NCBI GenBank assembly: GCA_964640055.1
Contig: CAZXFH010000052.1
Coordinates: 1 to 18,848 of the forward strand
Direction: 5' to 3'
DNA from: CAZXFH01 sp964640055
Lineage (GTDB): Bacteria; Fidelibacterota; UBA2242; JAFGTP01
DNA: 18,848 nt
How positions within the stretch are numbered: the stretch's first letter is position 1; each line of letters begins with the position of its first letter. This document shows, in pieces, positions 7,884 through 15,651 of the stretch. The notes under the pieces were generated by a model that saw nothing but the letters and a program-made list of their open reading frames with translations, was not told the DNA's origin and did not search any database. The position numbers were made by a program, and so were the translations under genes.

Positions 7884-8095
7884 TAATTTACTTAACCACC
7901 AGTATATCAATGAGATGGATAATAGTACTATAGTATTAATTGAGGTAGAGGATCGCCATAAATATAGTATTTTAGGTGGTCTGATAGTAGGGGAAGCAGG
8001 ATGCTTTTCAGCAGAACCATTTGTTAAAACCCGGGAATTTATTGTATATTTCAAGGTTAATTCTCTTAATGAATCACTAGAAAGGATTGACCGTC
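7884..8095 (+). other. Long untranslated leader of the carboxypeptidase gene; no known element seen
   Basis: This is the rest of the 319-bp gap between the divergent kinase and carboxypeptidase genes. It is AT-rich and contains a perfect TACTATAGTA palindrome at 7926-7935. An 83-codon ORF begins at 7915, has no ribosome-binding site and runs into the carboxypeptidase gene in another frame. I recognise no riboswitch, tRNA or terminator. Near its end AAAGGA (8081-8086) is the ribosome-binding site for the gene at 8096. Confidence 0.35.
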
Positions 8096-9604
8096 ATGAA
8101 AAGGGCTATTTATATCGGTATTATTATCACAACTTTTTGGCTAACATCTTGTACCCAGGCACCTGAAATTAAACTGGATAGATACCGGACTGCCGACCAA
8201 CCCGAATTGGTTGCTATGCATCAACAAATTTGGGATATTATTGAGGCGCCGCATTTCAAACCGTCTTATTTTGGGATATATATTGAACAGCCGGAGGAAA
8301 GGCGAGTAATATTTGCCCATGATCCGCACAAATTATTCATGCCGGCCAGCAATATGAAACTATTTACCACTGCTACTGCTCTGGAAATTCTGGGACCGGA
8401 TTATACCTATAACACCGGTTTATACTTGGATGGTATTATTGAGAAAGGGATTGCAAAAGGGGATCTTTATGTAAAAGGGTCGGGTGATCCGACTATTTCA
8501 GGTCGACATTATGACGGTGACATGCTGCATGTTTTCAAACGGTGGTCGTGCGAATTAAAAAAGCAGGGAGTAAAAAAGATAGAAGGCCGTCTGATCGGCG
8601 ATGATAATCTTTTCGAGGAACAAGAGTTAGGCTATGGTTGGGCCTGGGATGATCTGAGTTATTATTATGCCGCCAAAATCAGTGGCATTTCCTTCAATGA
8701 TAATTGTCAGGATCTTTATCTGATACCCGCCGATTCAGTAGGACAACCGGCCAAAATTCTAACTAAACCGTCCATTAACTATATGCAAATACAAAATGAG
8801 CTCCAAACTGTACCTGCCGATTCAGAAAAATATATTGACTTCTATCGTTATCCGGGCACAGAAACAGTCCATTTGTTTGGTACAATTCCGGTGGATTCTG
8901 ACACTGTCATAGAGTGGGTGACGGTTGATAACCCAACTTTATTTTTCCTGAATACATTTAAGAAATGCCTTGAAGATTCTGGCATTACCTTACTGAATAC
9001 GAAGGATATAGACGATCTGGAAATAAACAAACCTGACTACAAAAAAATGCAACTACTGGCTCAACATGAATCTGTACCCATGTCGGAAATAGTGCGCACT
9101 ATAAACAAGGTGAGTCAGAACTTCTACGCAGAAACAGTTCAAAAAACGTTAGGATTAGCGACCCATCGAAAAGCCAGCAGAAAAGATGGTATTAAGGCCG
9201 AGAAAGAATGGTTCGCAGAAATCGGTATTCCACCGGATAATATCTTTATCGTCGATGGCTCCGGATTATCGCGACATAATCTGGTATCACCTTATCAAAT
9301 GGGCACACTACTGCGCACCATGAAATATCACCGACATAATCAGATATTTTTTAATTCATTGCCCATTGGCGGAGTAGACGGCACACTAAAAAACCGGCTG
9401 GAAGGATCCAATGCCCAAGGACATGTCCATGCCAAAACCGGATATGTGGGGCGGGTCAGAACCCTATCCGGCTACGTCAATGCCAAGGATGGCACCGATT
9501 ATATCTTCTCCATAATGGTCAACCACTATCCAACCCCCACCAGTTTGGTGAACAAAATTCAGGATCAAATCGTTACTCTGCTGTATAATTTTAAATCAGA
9601 ATAG
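8096..9604 (+). CDS. dacB: D-alanyl-D-alanine carboxypeptidase/endopeptidase (PBP4, peptidase S13), lipoprotein
   Basis: This is a class C penicillin-binding protein (502 aa) that trims or cleaves peptidoglycan peptides in the periplasm. The three active-site motifs are clear: SNMK at 85-88 (nucleophile S85, K88), SQN at 340-342 and KTG at 447-449. The family block DGSGLSRHNLVSP is also present, as is the SGDPTIS-like segment near residue 128. The N-terminus is a lipoprotein signal ending in LTSC (C19), so the enzyme is probably tethered to a membrane; E. coli DacB is not a lipoprotein. The ATG at 8096 is chosen over TTG at 8087 because AAAGGA ends at 8086 and because this start gives a proper Lys/Arg n-region. 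Length agrees with the family. uvrC follows 54 bp downstream on the same strand. Confidence 0.9.
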   Translation: MKRAIYIGIIITTFWLTSCTQAPEIKLDRYRTADQPELVAMHQQIWDIIEAPHFKPSYFGIYIEQPEERRVIFAHDPHKLFMPASNMKLFTTATALEILGPDYTYNTGLYLDGIIEKGIAKGDLYVKGSGDPTISGRHYDGDMLHVFKRWSCELKKQGVKKIEGRLIGDDNLFEEQELGYGWAWDDLSYYYAAKISGISFNDNCQDLYLIPADSVGQPAKILTKPSINYMQIQNELQTVPADSEKYIDFYRYPGTETVHLFGTIPVDSDTVIEWVTVDNPTLFFLNTFKKCLEDSGITLLNTKDIDDLEINKPDYKKMQLLAQHESVPMSEIVRTINKVSQNFYAETVQKTLGLATHRKASRKDGIKAEKEWFAEIGIPPDNIFIVDGSGLSRHNLVSPYQMGTLLRTMKYHRHNQIFFNSLPIGGVDGTLKNRLEGSNAQGHVHAKTGYVGRVRTLSGYVNAKDGTDYIFSIMVNHYPTPTSLVNKIQDQIVTLLYNFKSE

Positions 9605-9658
9605 GATTATCAGTGCTAGATAGATAAAAATTGGTTTGGATTAAATTGTTAAGACGAT

Positions 9659-11491
9659 ATGTCCAAAAGAATTGCGAAATTGAGACTTAAAATACAAAAT
9701 GCCCCCGTTGATCCGGGATGTTATCTGTTTAAAAATAGTTCGCATACCATAATCTATATCGGAAAAGCCATTAATTTACACAAACGGGTCAAGTCTTACT
9801 TCAGCGAGAAAGTCAGCGATCCGAAAACCGTCAGTATGGTCGCCAAGGTTGCTGATGTCGAGTATATTGTGACTCACTCCGAAGTCGAAGCCCTGATATT
9901 GGAAAATACACTGGTCAAAAAACATAAACCCCGCTATAATGTAGTCCTGCGGGATGATAAAACTTTTCCCTATGTGCGTATCACAAACGAACGCTTTCCC
10001 CGTATTTTTATTACCCGGCACGTAAAACAGGATGGCTCAAGGTATTTTGGGCCCTACACCAATGCCAGCTCCCTGAAGCGGACTTTCCGTATTATAAAAA
10101 AGCTTTTTCCAATCAGAACCTGTAAATACAATCTCGACGAAGAAACGGTTCGGAAAGGTCGTATACGTTTGTGCCTTAATTATCATATCCAGAAATGTGA
10201 AGGACCCTGTCAGGGCTTAGTTAGTGAACAGGAATATAATGATATGATCGCTCAGGTTGAAGCCTTTTTAAATGGCGATACAGCTGAAGTCGGGGCTTAT
10301 TTCAAAGCCAAAATGGATCAGGCTTCCCGGGATTTGGCTTTTGAAAGGGCTGCCAAGTATCGGGATAGTCTGCAAACTATTCGGGAATACAACCAGCGTC
10401 AATCCGTGGAATTAACCGATTTTAAAGATCGGGATTTGATTAATATCGTGGTTGAAGCCGAATATGGCTGTGCGGTTCTTTTTCGTATCCGCAAAGGAAA
10501 ACTCATCGATAGAGAAGTTTTCTTTTTGGAAGGAGTAAAAAATAGCCAGCTTTCAGAAATCATGCGGAATTACATCCAACAGTATTATAGTAATACCAAA
10601 TTCATACCTCCGGAAATAATGATCAATGCCTACCCGTTAGAAAAGGAACTGTTGCAGAACTGGTTATCCCAGCAAAGGGGAAAACGTGTCAAACTGATAA
10701 AACCAGTCCAGCTGGAAAAACGTAGGCTGATGGAGATGGCCCAGAAAAATGCCTGTCTGCAAATTGAAGAATACCTGCTCAAGAAACGGGAGCAACAAGG
10801 ATATGTTCCCAAGACATTACTTGAATTACAGCAATGCCTGGGATTGTCCAAATTACCATATCACATCGAGGCCTTTGATATCTCCAACATTCAGGGCAAA
10901 TATGCCGTCGGATCACTGATTACTTTTATTAATGGTGTGGCCAAGAAAAGCGAGTATCGACGCTATAGAGTTAAAACAGTAAAAGGGGTTGATGACTATG
11001 CTATGCTGGCGGAAGTAGTCCAACGTCGCTATAAGCGCTGTTTAAAGGAAAAAAGCAACCTACCGGACCTTATTCTCGTGGATGGCGGTAAAGGACAACT
11101 CTCAGCCGCCAATGCTCAATTGGAGGAACTGGGACTAGGACAGATCCCGATCATCGGGCTGGCCAAGCGGCTGGAAGAAATTGTCCTGCCCCACCAAAAA
11201 GAATCCCTAATTTTGCCCAAGGATAGCCTGGCCCTGATTTTATTGCAAAAAATCAGAGATGAAACCCATCGGTTTGCTATCACCTATCACCGGAAACTAC
11301 GCGAAAAGAGTGCCACCCATTCGATATTAGATGATATTCCGGGGCTGGGAAAAGAAAAGAAGCAGGCCCTGTTAAAACATTTTAAATCAGTGGCTGCCAT
11401 GAAGGGAGTTTCGCCGGAGGAATTGCGTGCCGTCAAAGGCATCGGTCCCAAATTAGCAAAAAATATCTGGATTTGTTTACATGCAGATTAA
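9659..11491 (+). CDS. uvrC: UvrABC excinuclease subunit C
   Basis: UvrC makes both incisions around bulky DNA lesions after UvrA/UvrB damage loading (610 aa, normal length). The N-terminal GIY-YIG nuclease occupies residues about 15-95, with GCYLFK, IIYIGKA and catalytic E82 in LENTLVKKHKPRYN. Four cysteines (C155, C172, C180 and C184 in CEGPC) match the set reported to bind an iron-sulfur cluster in UvrC. A UVR domain for UvrB contact spans about 192-242. The C-terminal RNase H-like nuclease shows D407 in FDISNIQGK, D475 in LVDGGKGQ, and RDETHRFA with D534 and H537. Tandem helix-hairpin-helix motifs at about 557-603 (IPGLGKEKK, VKGIGPKLA) bind DNA. The ATG has only a weak upstream purine stretch. 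It may be cotranscribed with dacB; no functional link is evident. Confidence 0.97.
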   Translation: MSKRIAKLRLKIQNAPVDPGCYLFKNSSHTIIYIGKAINLHKRVKSYFSEKVSDPKTVSMVAKVADVEYIVTHSEVEALILENTLVKKHKPRYNVVLRDDKTFPYVRITNERFPRIFITRHVKQDGSRYFGPYTNASSLKRTFRIIKKLFPIRTCKYNLDEETVRKGRIRLCLNYHIQKCEGPCQGLVSEQEYNDMIAQVEAFLNGDTAEVGAYFKAKMDQASRDLAFERAAKYRDSLQTIREYNQRQSVELTDFKDRDLINIVVEAEYGCAVLFRIRKGKLIDREVFFLEGVKNSQLSEIMRNYIQQYYSNTKFIPPEIMINAYPLEKELLQNWLSQQRGKRVKLIKPVQLEKRRLMEMAQKNACLQIEEYLLKKREQQGYVPKTLLELQQCLGLSKLPYHIEAFDISNIQGKYAVGSLITFINGVAKKSEYRRYRVKTVKGVDDYAMLAEVVQRRYKRCLKEKSNLPDLILVDGGKGQLSAANAQLEELGLGQIPIIGLAKRLEEIVLPHQKESLILPKDSLALILLQKIRDETHRFAITYHRKLREKSATHSILDDIPGLGKEKKQALLKHFKSVAAMKGVSPEELRAVKGIGPKLAKNIWICLHAD

Positions 11492-11588
11492 CGGGACGTT
11501 ATGGGGGTGAGCATACATATAAAAACAACTTTAATTACCAGTATATCATTAAAATACATCTAACTTATAAAGTTATAAATTAAGTCCA

Positions 11589-12236
11589 TCAGCGGCCAAT
11601 TATAGCGGCCAGGACTTCTTTAATTGCCAGCTTCTGTGGAATTGCCGTGATTTTTTTAAGCACAAACAGAAGTCCTAATACAGCGAATTTTTGGAATGCC
11701 TGTCGGATGGGAACATTAATAAAAAAGGTAAATGCATAAGCCAGAACCGTGATCTGTAAAATCAACTGATACAGAATAAATTCACGCACGCTCAGCTGCA
11801 CTTTTTGTTCTAAAAGTATCAGACTCCCCAGAGCCCAGAGATCACCCACCATGAGACCCGCACCGACAGAATGCAGTATGTACCAGATATTATGGGGGGC
11901 AGAAAATAGCAAAAAACCAATCGCTGCCAGCAGGGTTATCAGGCGTTTTGAGCGATAATGTTGCAGCTCGGAGTGACGGGCAAAATAGGCACTGATTTTG
12001 AGTGTCAGATAACCACTGAGGATCATGCCAATTGCTATGACAATGAAAGAAATTTGATTAGAAAAGCCATTTTTGGTTACTGTGGTGCCTAGATCACTGA
12101 GTGCATCGGACCAGAAATGAAAGCTCTCCCCGTAGGTCAGTATCGACAAGGAAAAAGTGGCAATAACAACATAAAAAAGGGCCGTAAATAATTTGCTGAT
12201 TGCTTCATTATATAAGGGCTGGGGCCTTTGACTCAT
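11589..12236 (-). CDS. Polytopic membrane protein, DUF998-like
   Basis: The function is unknown. The 215-aa product has about six hydrophobic segments (roughly residues 14-34, 60-82, 98-112, 117-141, 152-173 and 184-196), so it sits in the cytoplasmic membrane. A conserved-looking WSDALSDLGTT loop follows the first helix, and an HSVGAG motif lies at 122-127 in the fourth; this arrangement resembles the DUF998 family, but I cannot confirm membership. The ATG is preceded only by a weak AGG. It lies 68 bp downstream of the inositol-monophosphatase-like gene on the same strand and may be expressed with it. It converges with uvrC, and no good terminator is visible in the 97-bp gap between them. 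Confidence 0.6.
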   Translation of the reverse strand: MSQRPQPLYNEAISKLFTALFYVVIATFSLSILTYGESFHFWSDALSDLGTTVTKNGFSNQISFIVIAIGMILSGYLTLKISAYFARHSELQHYRSKRLITLLAAIGFLLFSAPHNIWYILHSVGAGLMVGDLWALGSLILLEQKVQLSVREFILYQLILQITVLAYAFTFFINVPIRQAFQKFAVLGLLFVLKKITAIPQKLAIKEVLAAIIGR

Positions 12237-12304
12237 CTGGTAAGACCTGCTGCTAATGTCGTTTGTTAAAATAACTAAGACACAAAAGATCGTACATTAA
12301 TAAA

Positions 12305-13099
12305 TTAATTATTTTGTTCCAAAACTGCCAGCATATCAGCATGTATATGGCTGTTGGAAGCCAGTATTTCTTGGCCGTAGACTGAAAATTCTTCACCGGA
12401 AAAATTACTCAATTGTCCGCCAGCTTCGTGGAGGATCAAACTCCCTGCAGCCATATCCCAGGGATTGAGACTGTATTCCCAAAACCCGTCAAAACGGCCA
12501 CAAGCCGTATAACACAGATCGATTGCCGCTGACCCCATTCGTCGGATGCCCTGGGACTTTTCATAGAATTTTTGGAATAACTGCATGTTTTTATAGAAAA
12601 TATCGGATAATTCATAGGGAAATCCGGTCACTAATAAACTCTGTTTTAAGTCTGAGGTGTTGGAAACCCTGATTTTCCGCTTGTTCAGGAAAGCGCCGCC
12701 TCTGCTGCGCGCGGTAAACAGTTCTTCAAAAAATGGATTATATACCACCCCTAGAATGAGTGCGCCCTGATATTGGAGAGCAATGGAAACGGCAAAAAAG
12801 GGGAATCCATGCACATAATTGGTGGTGCCATCCAGCGGATCAATGATCCACTTGAAAGGCGAGGGGGTGTCAACCGGTGGTGATTCTTCAGCCAGAATCT
12901 GGTGGTCACTATAATTGGCCTTGATCATATTAACGATCAGTTCCTCTGCTTTGCGATCTACTTCAGTGACCAGATTAGCCCGTCCTTTGAAATCAACATT
13001 CAGGGCACGATCAATACTTTCCACAATAAATTGTCCGGCACTTTGTGCCGCAGTCAGAGCCAAATTAAACATATTGTTCATGAGAGTTTGTTCAAGCAT
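12305..13099 (-). CDS. Inositol-1-monophosphatase family protein (SuhB-like)
   Basis: This is a Mg2+-dependent phosphatase (264 aa) of the IMPase/FBPase/CysQ superfamily. The metal-binding motifs are intact: EES at 71-73, DPLDGTTNY at 87-95 (D87, D90) and WDMAAGSLILHEAGG from W214 (D215). Members hydrolyse inositol phosphates, and some act on fructose-1,6-bisphosphate, PAP or histidinol phosphate; the DGTTNYVHGFP segment and overall length favour the SuhB/IMPase branch. It acts in the cytosol, and SuhB also has rRNA antitermination roles in E. coli. The start at 13099 is preferred because AAGGA lies four nucleotides upstream, whereas the internal Met at residue 7 has none. Upstream is a 236-bp divergent region shared with the symporter gene; downstream is the DUF998-like gene. 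Confidence 0.92.
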   Translation of the reverse strand: MLEQTLMNNMFNLALTAAQSAGQFIVESIDRALNVDFKGRANLVTEVDRKAEELIVNMIKANYSDHQILAEESPPVDTPSPFKWIIDPLDGTTNYVHGFPFFAVSIALQYQGALILGVVYNPFFEELFTARSRGGAFLNKRKIRVSNTSDLKQSLLVTGFPYELSDIFYKNMQLFQKFYEKSQGIRRMGSAAIDLCYTACGRFDGFWEYSLNPWDMAAGSLILHEAGGQLSNFSGEEFSVYGQEILASNSHIHADMLAVLEQNN

Positions 13100-13241
13100 G
13101 ATATCCTTGGTCTTCCGGTTAATAATGAACAGTAATAATAACTATTTTCAAATCTAAACTTAATCAACACAATTTTTTTTATATATGCAACTATTAATAT
13201 TATCACTGGGTATCAACCAGGTTATTTTTAAGAGTTTCCGT

Positions 13242-13269
13242 TTGACTTTTTCAATCAGGGAATTAAATT
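13242..13269 (+). promoter_or_regulatory. Candidate sigma70-like promoter for the AGCS symporter
   Basis: TTGACT (13242-13247), a 16-bp spacer and TAAATT (13264-13269) lie about 65 bp before the symporter ATG. The -35 box is strong and the -10 box is mediocre. No riboswitch was recognised in the rest of the 236-bp region. Confidence 0.35.
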
Positions 13270-13335
13270 CAGGCAAATTTATGATGCAAAGGCAGCCCAT
13301 AAACCATATCAATTCTAAAAATCAGGTGGGATGTT

Positions 13336-14700
13336 ATGACTAATATTTTACAACTGGTAGAGAATTTCTTCAGAACAATTAGTAGTTTCATATGGGGTTG
13401 GCCCTTGATGATCATGTTGGTCGGAACCGGTTTGTGGCTGACCTTTATCCTCAAGGGGTTGCAATTCCGGCGGTTATGGTATTCGCTCTATCTGGCTTTG
13501 GTTAAACGTAAAGAGCTGGATAGTGAAGGTGATATTTCGCATTTCCAGGCACTGATGACTGCCTTGTCCGCTACAGTGGGAACAGGTAATATCGCCGGGG
13601 TTGCCACCGCTATAGCAGCTGGGGGACCGGGTGCATTATTTTGGATGTGGATTACAGGGTTGGTCGGTATGGCCACTAAGTATTCAGAAGCCGTGCTGGC
13701 GGTTAAATTCCGGATCAAGGATAAACAGGGAACCATGAGTGGAGGGCCGATGTACTATATTTCCCGCGGTCTTGGTTGGGATTGGCTGGGAGTCCTCTTT
13801 GCTATTTTTGCAGCCGTCGCCGCTTTTGGGATCGGCAATATGGTACAATCCAATTCCGTGGCTGATGCGGTGAACGCCTCCTTTAACATTCCGTTTTATA
13901 TAACCGGTATTATATTAATGGCTGCGACCGGTTTGGTAACCCTCGGTGGAATTAAGAGTATCGGCAGAGTTACCGGAACCCTGGTGCCAATCATGATCGT
14001 GTTCTATGTCGGCGGCGCCCTAACCATTCTGATCCTGCGGATCGATATGATTCCGGCCGCCTTTGCCATGATCTTTGAAAAGGCCTTCACTCCTACAGCA
14101 CAGCGGGGCGGCTTTTTAGGAGCAACGGTGATGTTAACTGTCCGCATGGGAATCTCCCGCGGCGTGTTTTCCAATGAATCCGGGCTGGGCAGTGCACCCA
14201 TCGCTGCCGCAGCAGCCCAAACTAAAAATCCGGTTTCCCAGGCTTTGGTTTCCATGACCCAGACCTTTATCGACACTCTGGTGGTCTGTACCATGACCGG
14301 CCTGGTACTTATCCTGACCGGTACCTGGAACAGTGGTAAAAATGGTGCTGCCTTGACCTCCTTTGCCTTCCAAAATGGACTACCCGGCTATTGGGGAGAC
14401 CTGATCGTAACTTTGGGATTGATATTATTTGCCTATTCCACATTATTGGGATGGAGCTATTACGGAGAGAAATCGATTGAATTCCTGTTGGGAGAGAAAG
14501 CAGTCCGGCCCTACCGTCTTGTCTTTGTGCTTTTTGTAGGCCTGGGGGCGGTCTTGAAATTGAATCTGGTCTGGGCGATGGCTGATGTTTTTAACGGTCT
14601 TATGGCACTGCCCAACTTAATTGGTCTGCTGGCCTTGTCACCCATAATTATTTTGGAAACAAAAAAATACTTCGGTGATAAAAATAATCTTATTCGCTAA
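13336..14700 (+). CDS. Sodium:alanine/glycine symporter, AGCS family
   Basis: This is an amino-acid carrier of the alanine/glycine:cation symporter family, driven by Na+ (or H+), in the cytoplasmic membrane (454 aa, usual length, about 10-11 membrane segments). Diagnostic stretches: SATVGTGNIAGVATAIAAGG at 79-97, PGALFWMW at 98-105, GGPMYYISRGLG at 136-147 and RMGISRGVFSNESGLGSAPI at 270-289. These form the substrate/ion-binding region in characterised AgcS proteins. The precise substrate (alanine or glycine, less likely glutamine) is not readable. The ATG is preceded by GGTGGG. tadA starts five nucleotides after the stop, so the two are likely cotranscribed, although their roles are unrelated. 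Confidence 0.93.
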   Translation: MTNILQLVENFFRTISSFIWGWPLMIMLVGTGLWLTFILKGLQFRRLWYSLYLALVKRKELDSEGDISHFQALMTALSATVGTGNIAGVATAIAAGGPGALFWMWITGLVGMATKYSEAVLAVKFRIKDKQGTMSGGPMYYISRGLGWDWLGVLFAIFAAVAAFGIGNMVQSNSVADAVNASFNIPFYITGIILMAATGLVTLGGIKSIGRVTGTLVPIMIVFYVGGALTILILRIDMIPAAFAMIFEKAFTPTAQRGGFLGATVMLTVRMGISRGVFSNESGLGSAPIAAAAAQTKNPVSQALVSMTQTFIDTLVVCTMTGLVLILTGTWNSGKNGAALTSFAFQNGLPGYWGDLIVTLGLILFAYSTLLGWSYYGEKSIEFLLGEKAVRPYRLVFVLFVGLGAVLKLNLVWAMADVFNGLMALPNLIGLLALSPIIILETKKYFGDKNNLIR

Positions 14701-14705
14701 AATTG

Positions 14706-15170
14706 ATGGGAATAATTAGCAACCAAGATGAATATTGGATGAACTTCGCGCTCAAAGAGGCCGCAAAAGCCTATCAAAAAAAGGAAATTCCGGTTGGCGC
14801 AGTGATCGTTAAGGAAAAGCAAGTGATTGGCAAGGGACATAATTTACGTGAAACCCTGAAGGATCCCACCGCACATGCCGAAATGCTGGCCATTACCTCT
14901 GCAGCCGAGACCTTAAACAGCTGGCGATTGGATGACTGTAGCCTCTATGTGACCCTGGAACCCTGTGCCATGTGTGCCGGTGCGATTCTGAACGCTCGGA
15001 TTCCCAGAGTTATCTTTGGTGCTTATGACGCGCAGGCAGGAATGTGCGGCTCAGTCGATAATCTGTGCGATCTGAATTTGCTGAATCATAAGGCTGTTGT
15101 CAAAGGGGGAATAGAAGCCACACTCTGCCAGAATCTGTTGGATCGTTTTTTTAAAAAAATCCGCAGCTAA
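14706..15170 (+). CDS. tadA: tRNA-specific adenosine(34) deaminase
   Basis: TadA converts the wobble adenosine of tRNA-Arg(ACG) to inosine and is usually essential. The 154-aa protein has the zinc deaminase signature: AHAEM (H57, E59) and EPCAMCAGAI (C87, C90). The neighbouring IPVGAVIV and RIPRVIFGAYD are typical of TadA, and the GSVDNLCD segment also fits the bacterial enzyme. Its N-terminus overlaps no promoter: the start lies five nucleotides after the symporter stop with no clear ribosome-binding site, so translational coupling is likely. A TTG directly precedes the ATG and could be an alternative start. A run of seven T followed by seven A (15146-15159) lies in the last codons. The gene converges with the DUF2892 protein nine bases away. 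Confidence 0.95.
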   Translation: MGIISNQDEYWMNFALKEAAKAYQKKEIPVGAVIVKEKQVIGKGHNLRETLKDPTAHAEMLAITSAAETLNSWRLDDCSLYVTLEPCAMCAGAILNARIPRVIFGAYDAQAGMCGSVDNLCDLNLLNHKAVVKGGIEATLCQNLLDRFFKKIRS

Positions 15171-15179
15171 AACAAAGGA

Positions 15180-15380
15180 CTATTGATCCTGCTGCTCTTT
15201 CTTTAAAGTTGAAATTTTAAAGGGCAAATAAAGTGGACAACGGGCCAACAAGCTGGTGACCACTAGAATCAGTCCCAACCAACCCCAAGGCGTTTGCGGT
15301 CCCCAAAAGACCAACGAAATAACAAATAATCCCACAATCATGCGGATGATACGATCAATGGTACCCATATTTACTTGCAT
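15180..15380 (-). CDS. DUF2892 (YgaP-type) small inner-membrane protein
   Basis: A 66-aa protein with two hydrophobic stretches (about 10-27 and 32-45). The opening NMGTIDRIIRMIVGL and the later LLARCPLYLPFKIST closely match the DUF2892 family consensus (N-x-G-x-x-DR-x-x-R; C-P-L-Y). The family also forms the C-terminal membrane part of some rhodanese proteins such as YgaP; its biochemical role is unclear. A very strong ribosome-binding site, GGAGGAG (15384-15390), supports this start. It has its own promoter-like sequence and is transcribed divergently from the tetR efflux operon, so the regulator could affect it, but no operator overlaps its promoter. Confidence 0.88.
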   Translation of the reverse strand: MQVNMGTIDRIIRMIVGLFVISLVFWGPQTPWGWLGLILVVTSLLARCPLYLPFKISTLKKEQQDQ

Positions 15381-15402
15381 AATCTCCTCCTTCTTTTCAA
15401 TC

Positions 15403-15431
15403 AGTTTACACTCTTATAACATCAAAGTCAA
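15403..15431 (-). promoter_or_regulatory. Candidate promoter for the DUF2892 gene
   Basis: Read on the minus strand, TTGACT (15431-15426), exactly 17 bp, then TAAACT (15408-15403). It would start transcription about 15-20 nt before the ATG, just upstream of the ribosome-binding site. Confidence 0.45.
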
Positions 15432-15566
15432 ACAAATAGATTAACTTTAAGGACTAAAATTGAGAATCATTTCATCTGCTTAGCGCAATTTTTGTGATAT
15501 ATGTAACGAACAGGCCGATTAATTCAATATATTCTCCTTAACAGCTAATGGCATGACAACTATTTT

Positions 15567-15580
15567 ATTTACCGGTAAGT
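15567..15580 (+). promoter_or_regulatory. Upstream operator candidate for the TetR regulator (site 1)
   Basis: ATTTACCGGTAAGT is a 14-bp palindrome with one mismatched pair, and its core TTACCGGTAA is perfect. The right half, ACCGGTAAGT, is repeated exactly in site 2, with centres 53 bp apart, close to five helical turns. It lies just upstream of the -35 box in front of tetR. Confidence 0.55.
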
Positions 15581-15590
15581 CAAAAAGGGC

Positions 15591-15619
15591 TTGATTTTCT
15601 AAAATATTGTTATTATTAT
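15591..15619 (+). promoter_or_regulatory. Candidate promoter of the tetR-efflux operon
   Basis: TTGATT (15591-15596), a 17-bp spacer and TATTAT (15614-15619) sit between the two operator candidates. The predicted start of transcription (about 15626) falls within site 2, the expected layout for repression. Confidence 0.45.
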
Positions 15620-15633
15620 ACCGACCGGTAAGT
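15620..15633 (+). promoter_or_regulatory. Downstream operator candidate for the TetR regulator (site 2)
   Basis: ACCGACCGGTAAGT has two mismatched pairs over 14 bp and carries the same ACCGGTAAGT right half as site 1. It overlaps the predicted transcription start and lies 18 bp before the tetR start codon. Confidence 0.55.
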
Positions 15634-15640
15634 AAAGCAA

Positions 15641-15645
15641 AGGAG
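15641..15645 (+). promoter_or_regulatory. Ribosome-binding site defining the TTG start of tetR
   Basis: AGGAG (within AAAGGAG) lies six nucleotides before TTG at 15652. A longer reading from 15607 would place the operator and this site inside the coding region. Confidence 0.7.
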
Positions 15646-15651
15646 CCTAAA

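Noticed and set aside
7892..7911. Similar segments with ACCAGTATATCA at 7892-7911 and 11531-11550 (17 of 20 bases alike)
   Set aside because: Only two copies in AT-rich intergenic DNA; a shared 12-mer is expected by chance in a window this long.
7915..8166. 83-codon plus-strand ORF before the carboxypeptidase gene
   Set aside because: No ribosome-binding site, no recognisable family, and it runs over the clear start of the carboxypeptidase gene; kept only as a remark on the leader.
11560..11575. AACTT/AAGTT inverted repeat between uvrC and the membrane protein as a terminator
   Set aside because: Short, pure AT stem without a following T-run on either strand.
11593..11616. Direct repeat of CGGCCA at the 3' end of the DUF998-like gene
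   Set aside because: Six bases only and within coding sequence; consistent with repeated Ala codons.
13204..13226. CTGG...CCAG hairpin followed by a T-rich run in the suhB-symporter divergent region
   Set aside because: The stem is only four base pairs, and a terminator there has no gene to serve on the plus strand.
15146..15159. T7A7 palindrome at the end of tadA, possible slippage or terminator
   Set aside because: It encodes the expected Phe-Phe-Lys-Lys tail in frame and has no GC stem.
15460..15476. Fur-box-like TGAGAATCATTTCAT between the DUF2892 and tetR genes
   Set aside because: Only the left half fits the consensus; the right half departs in most positions and the neighbouring genes have no iron link.
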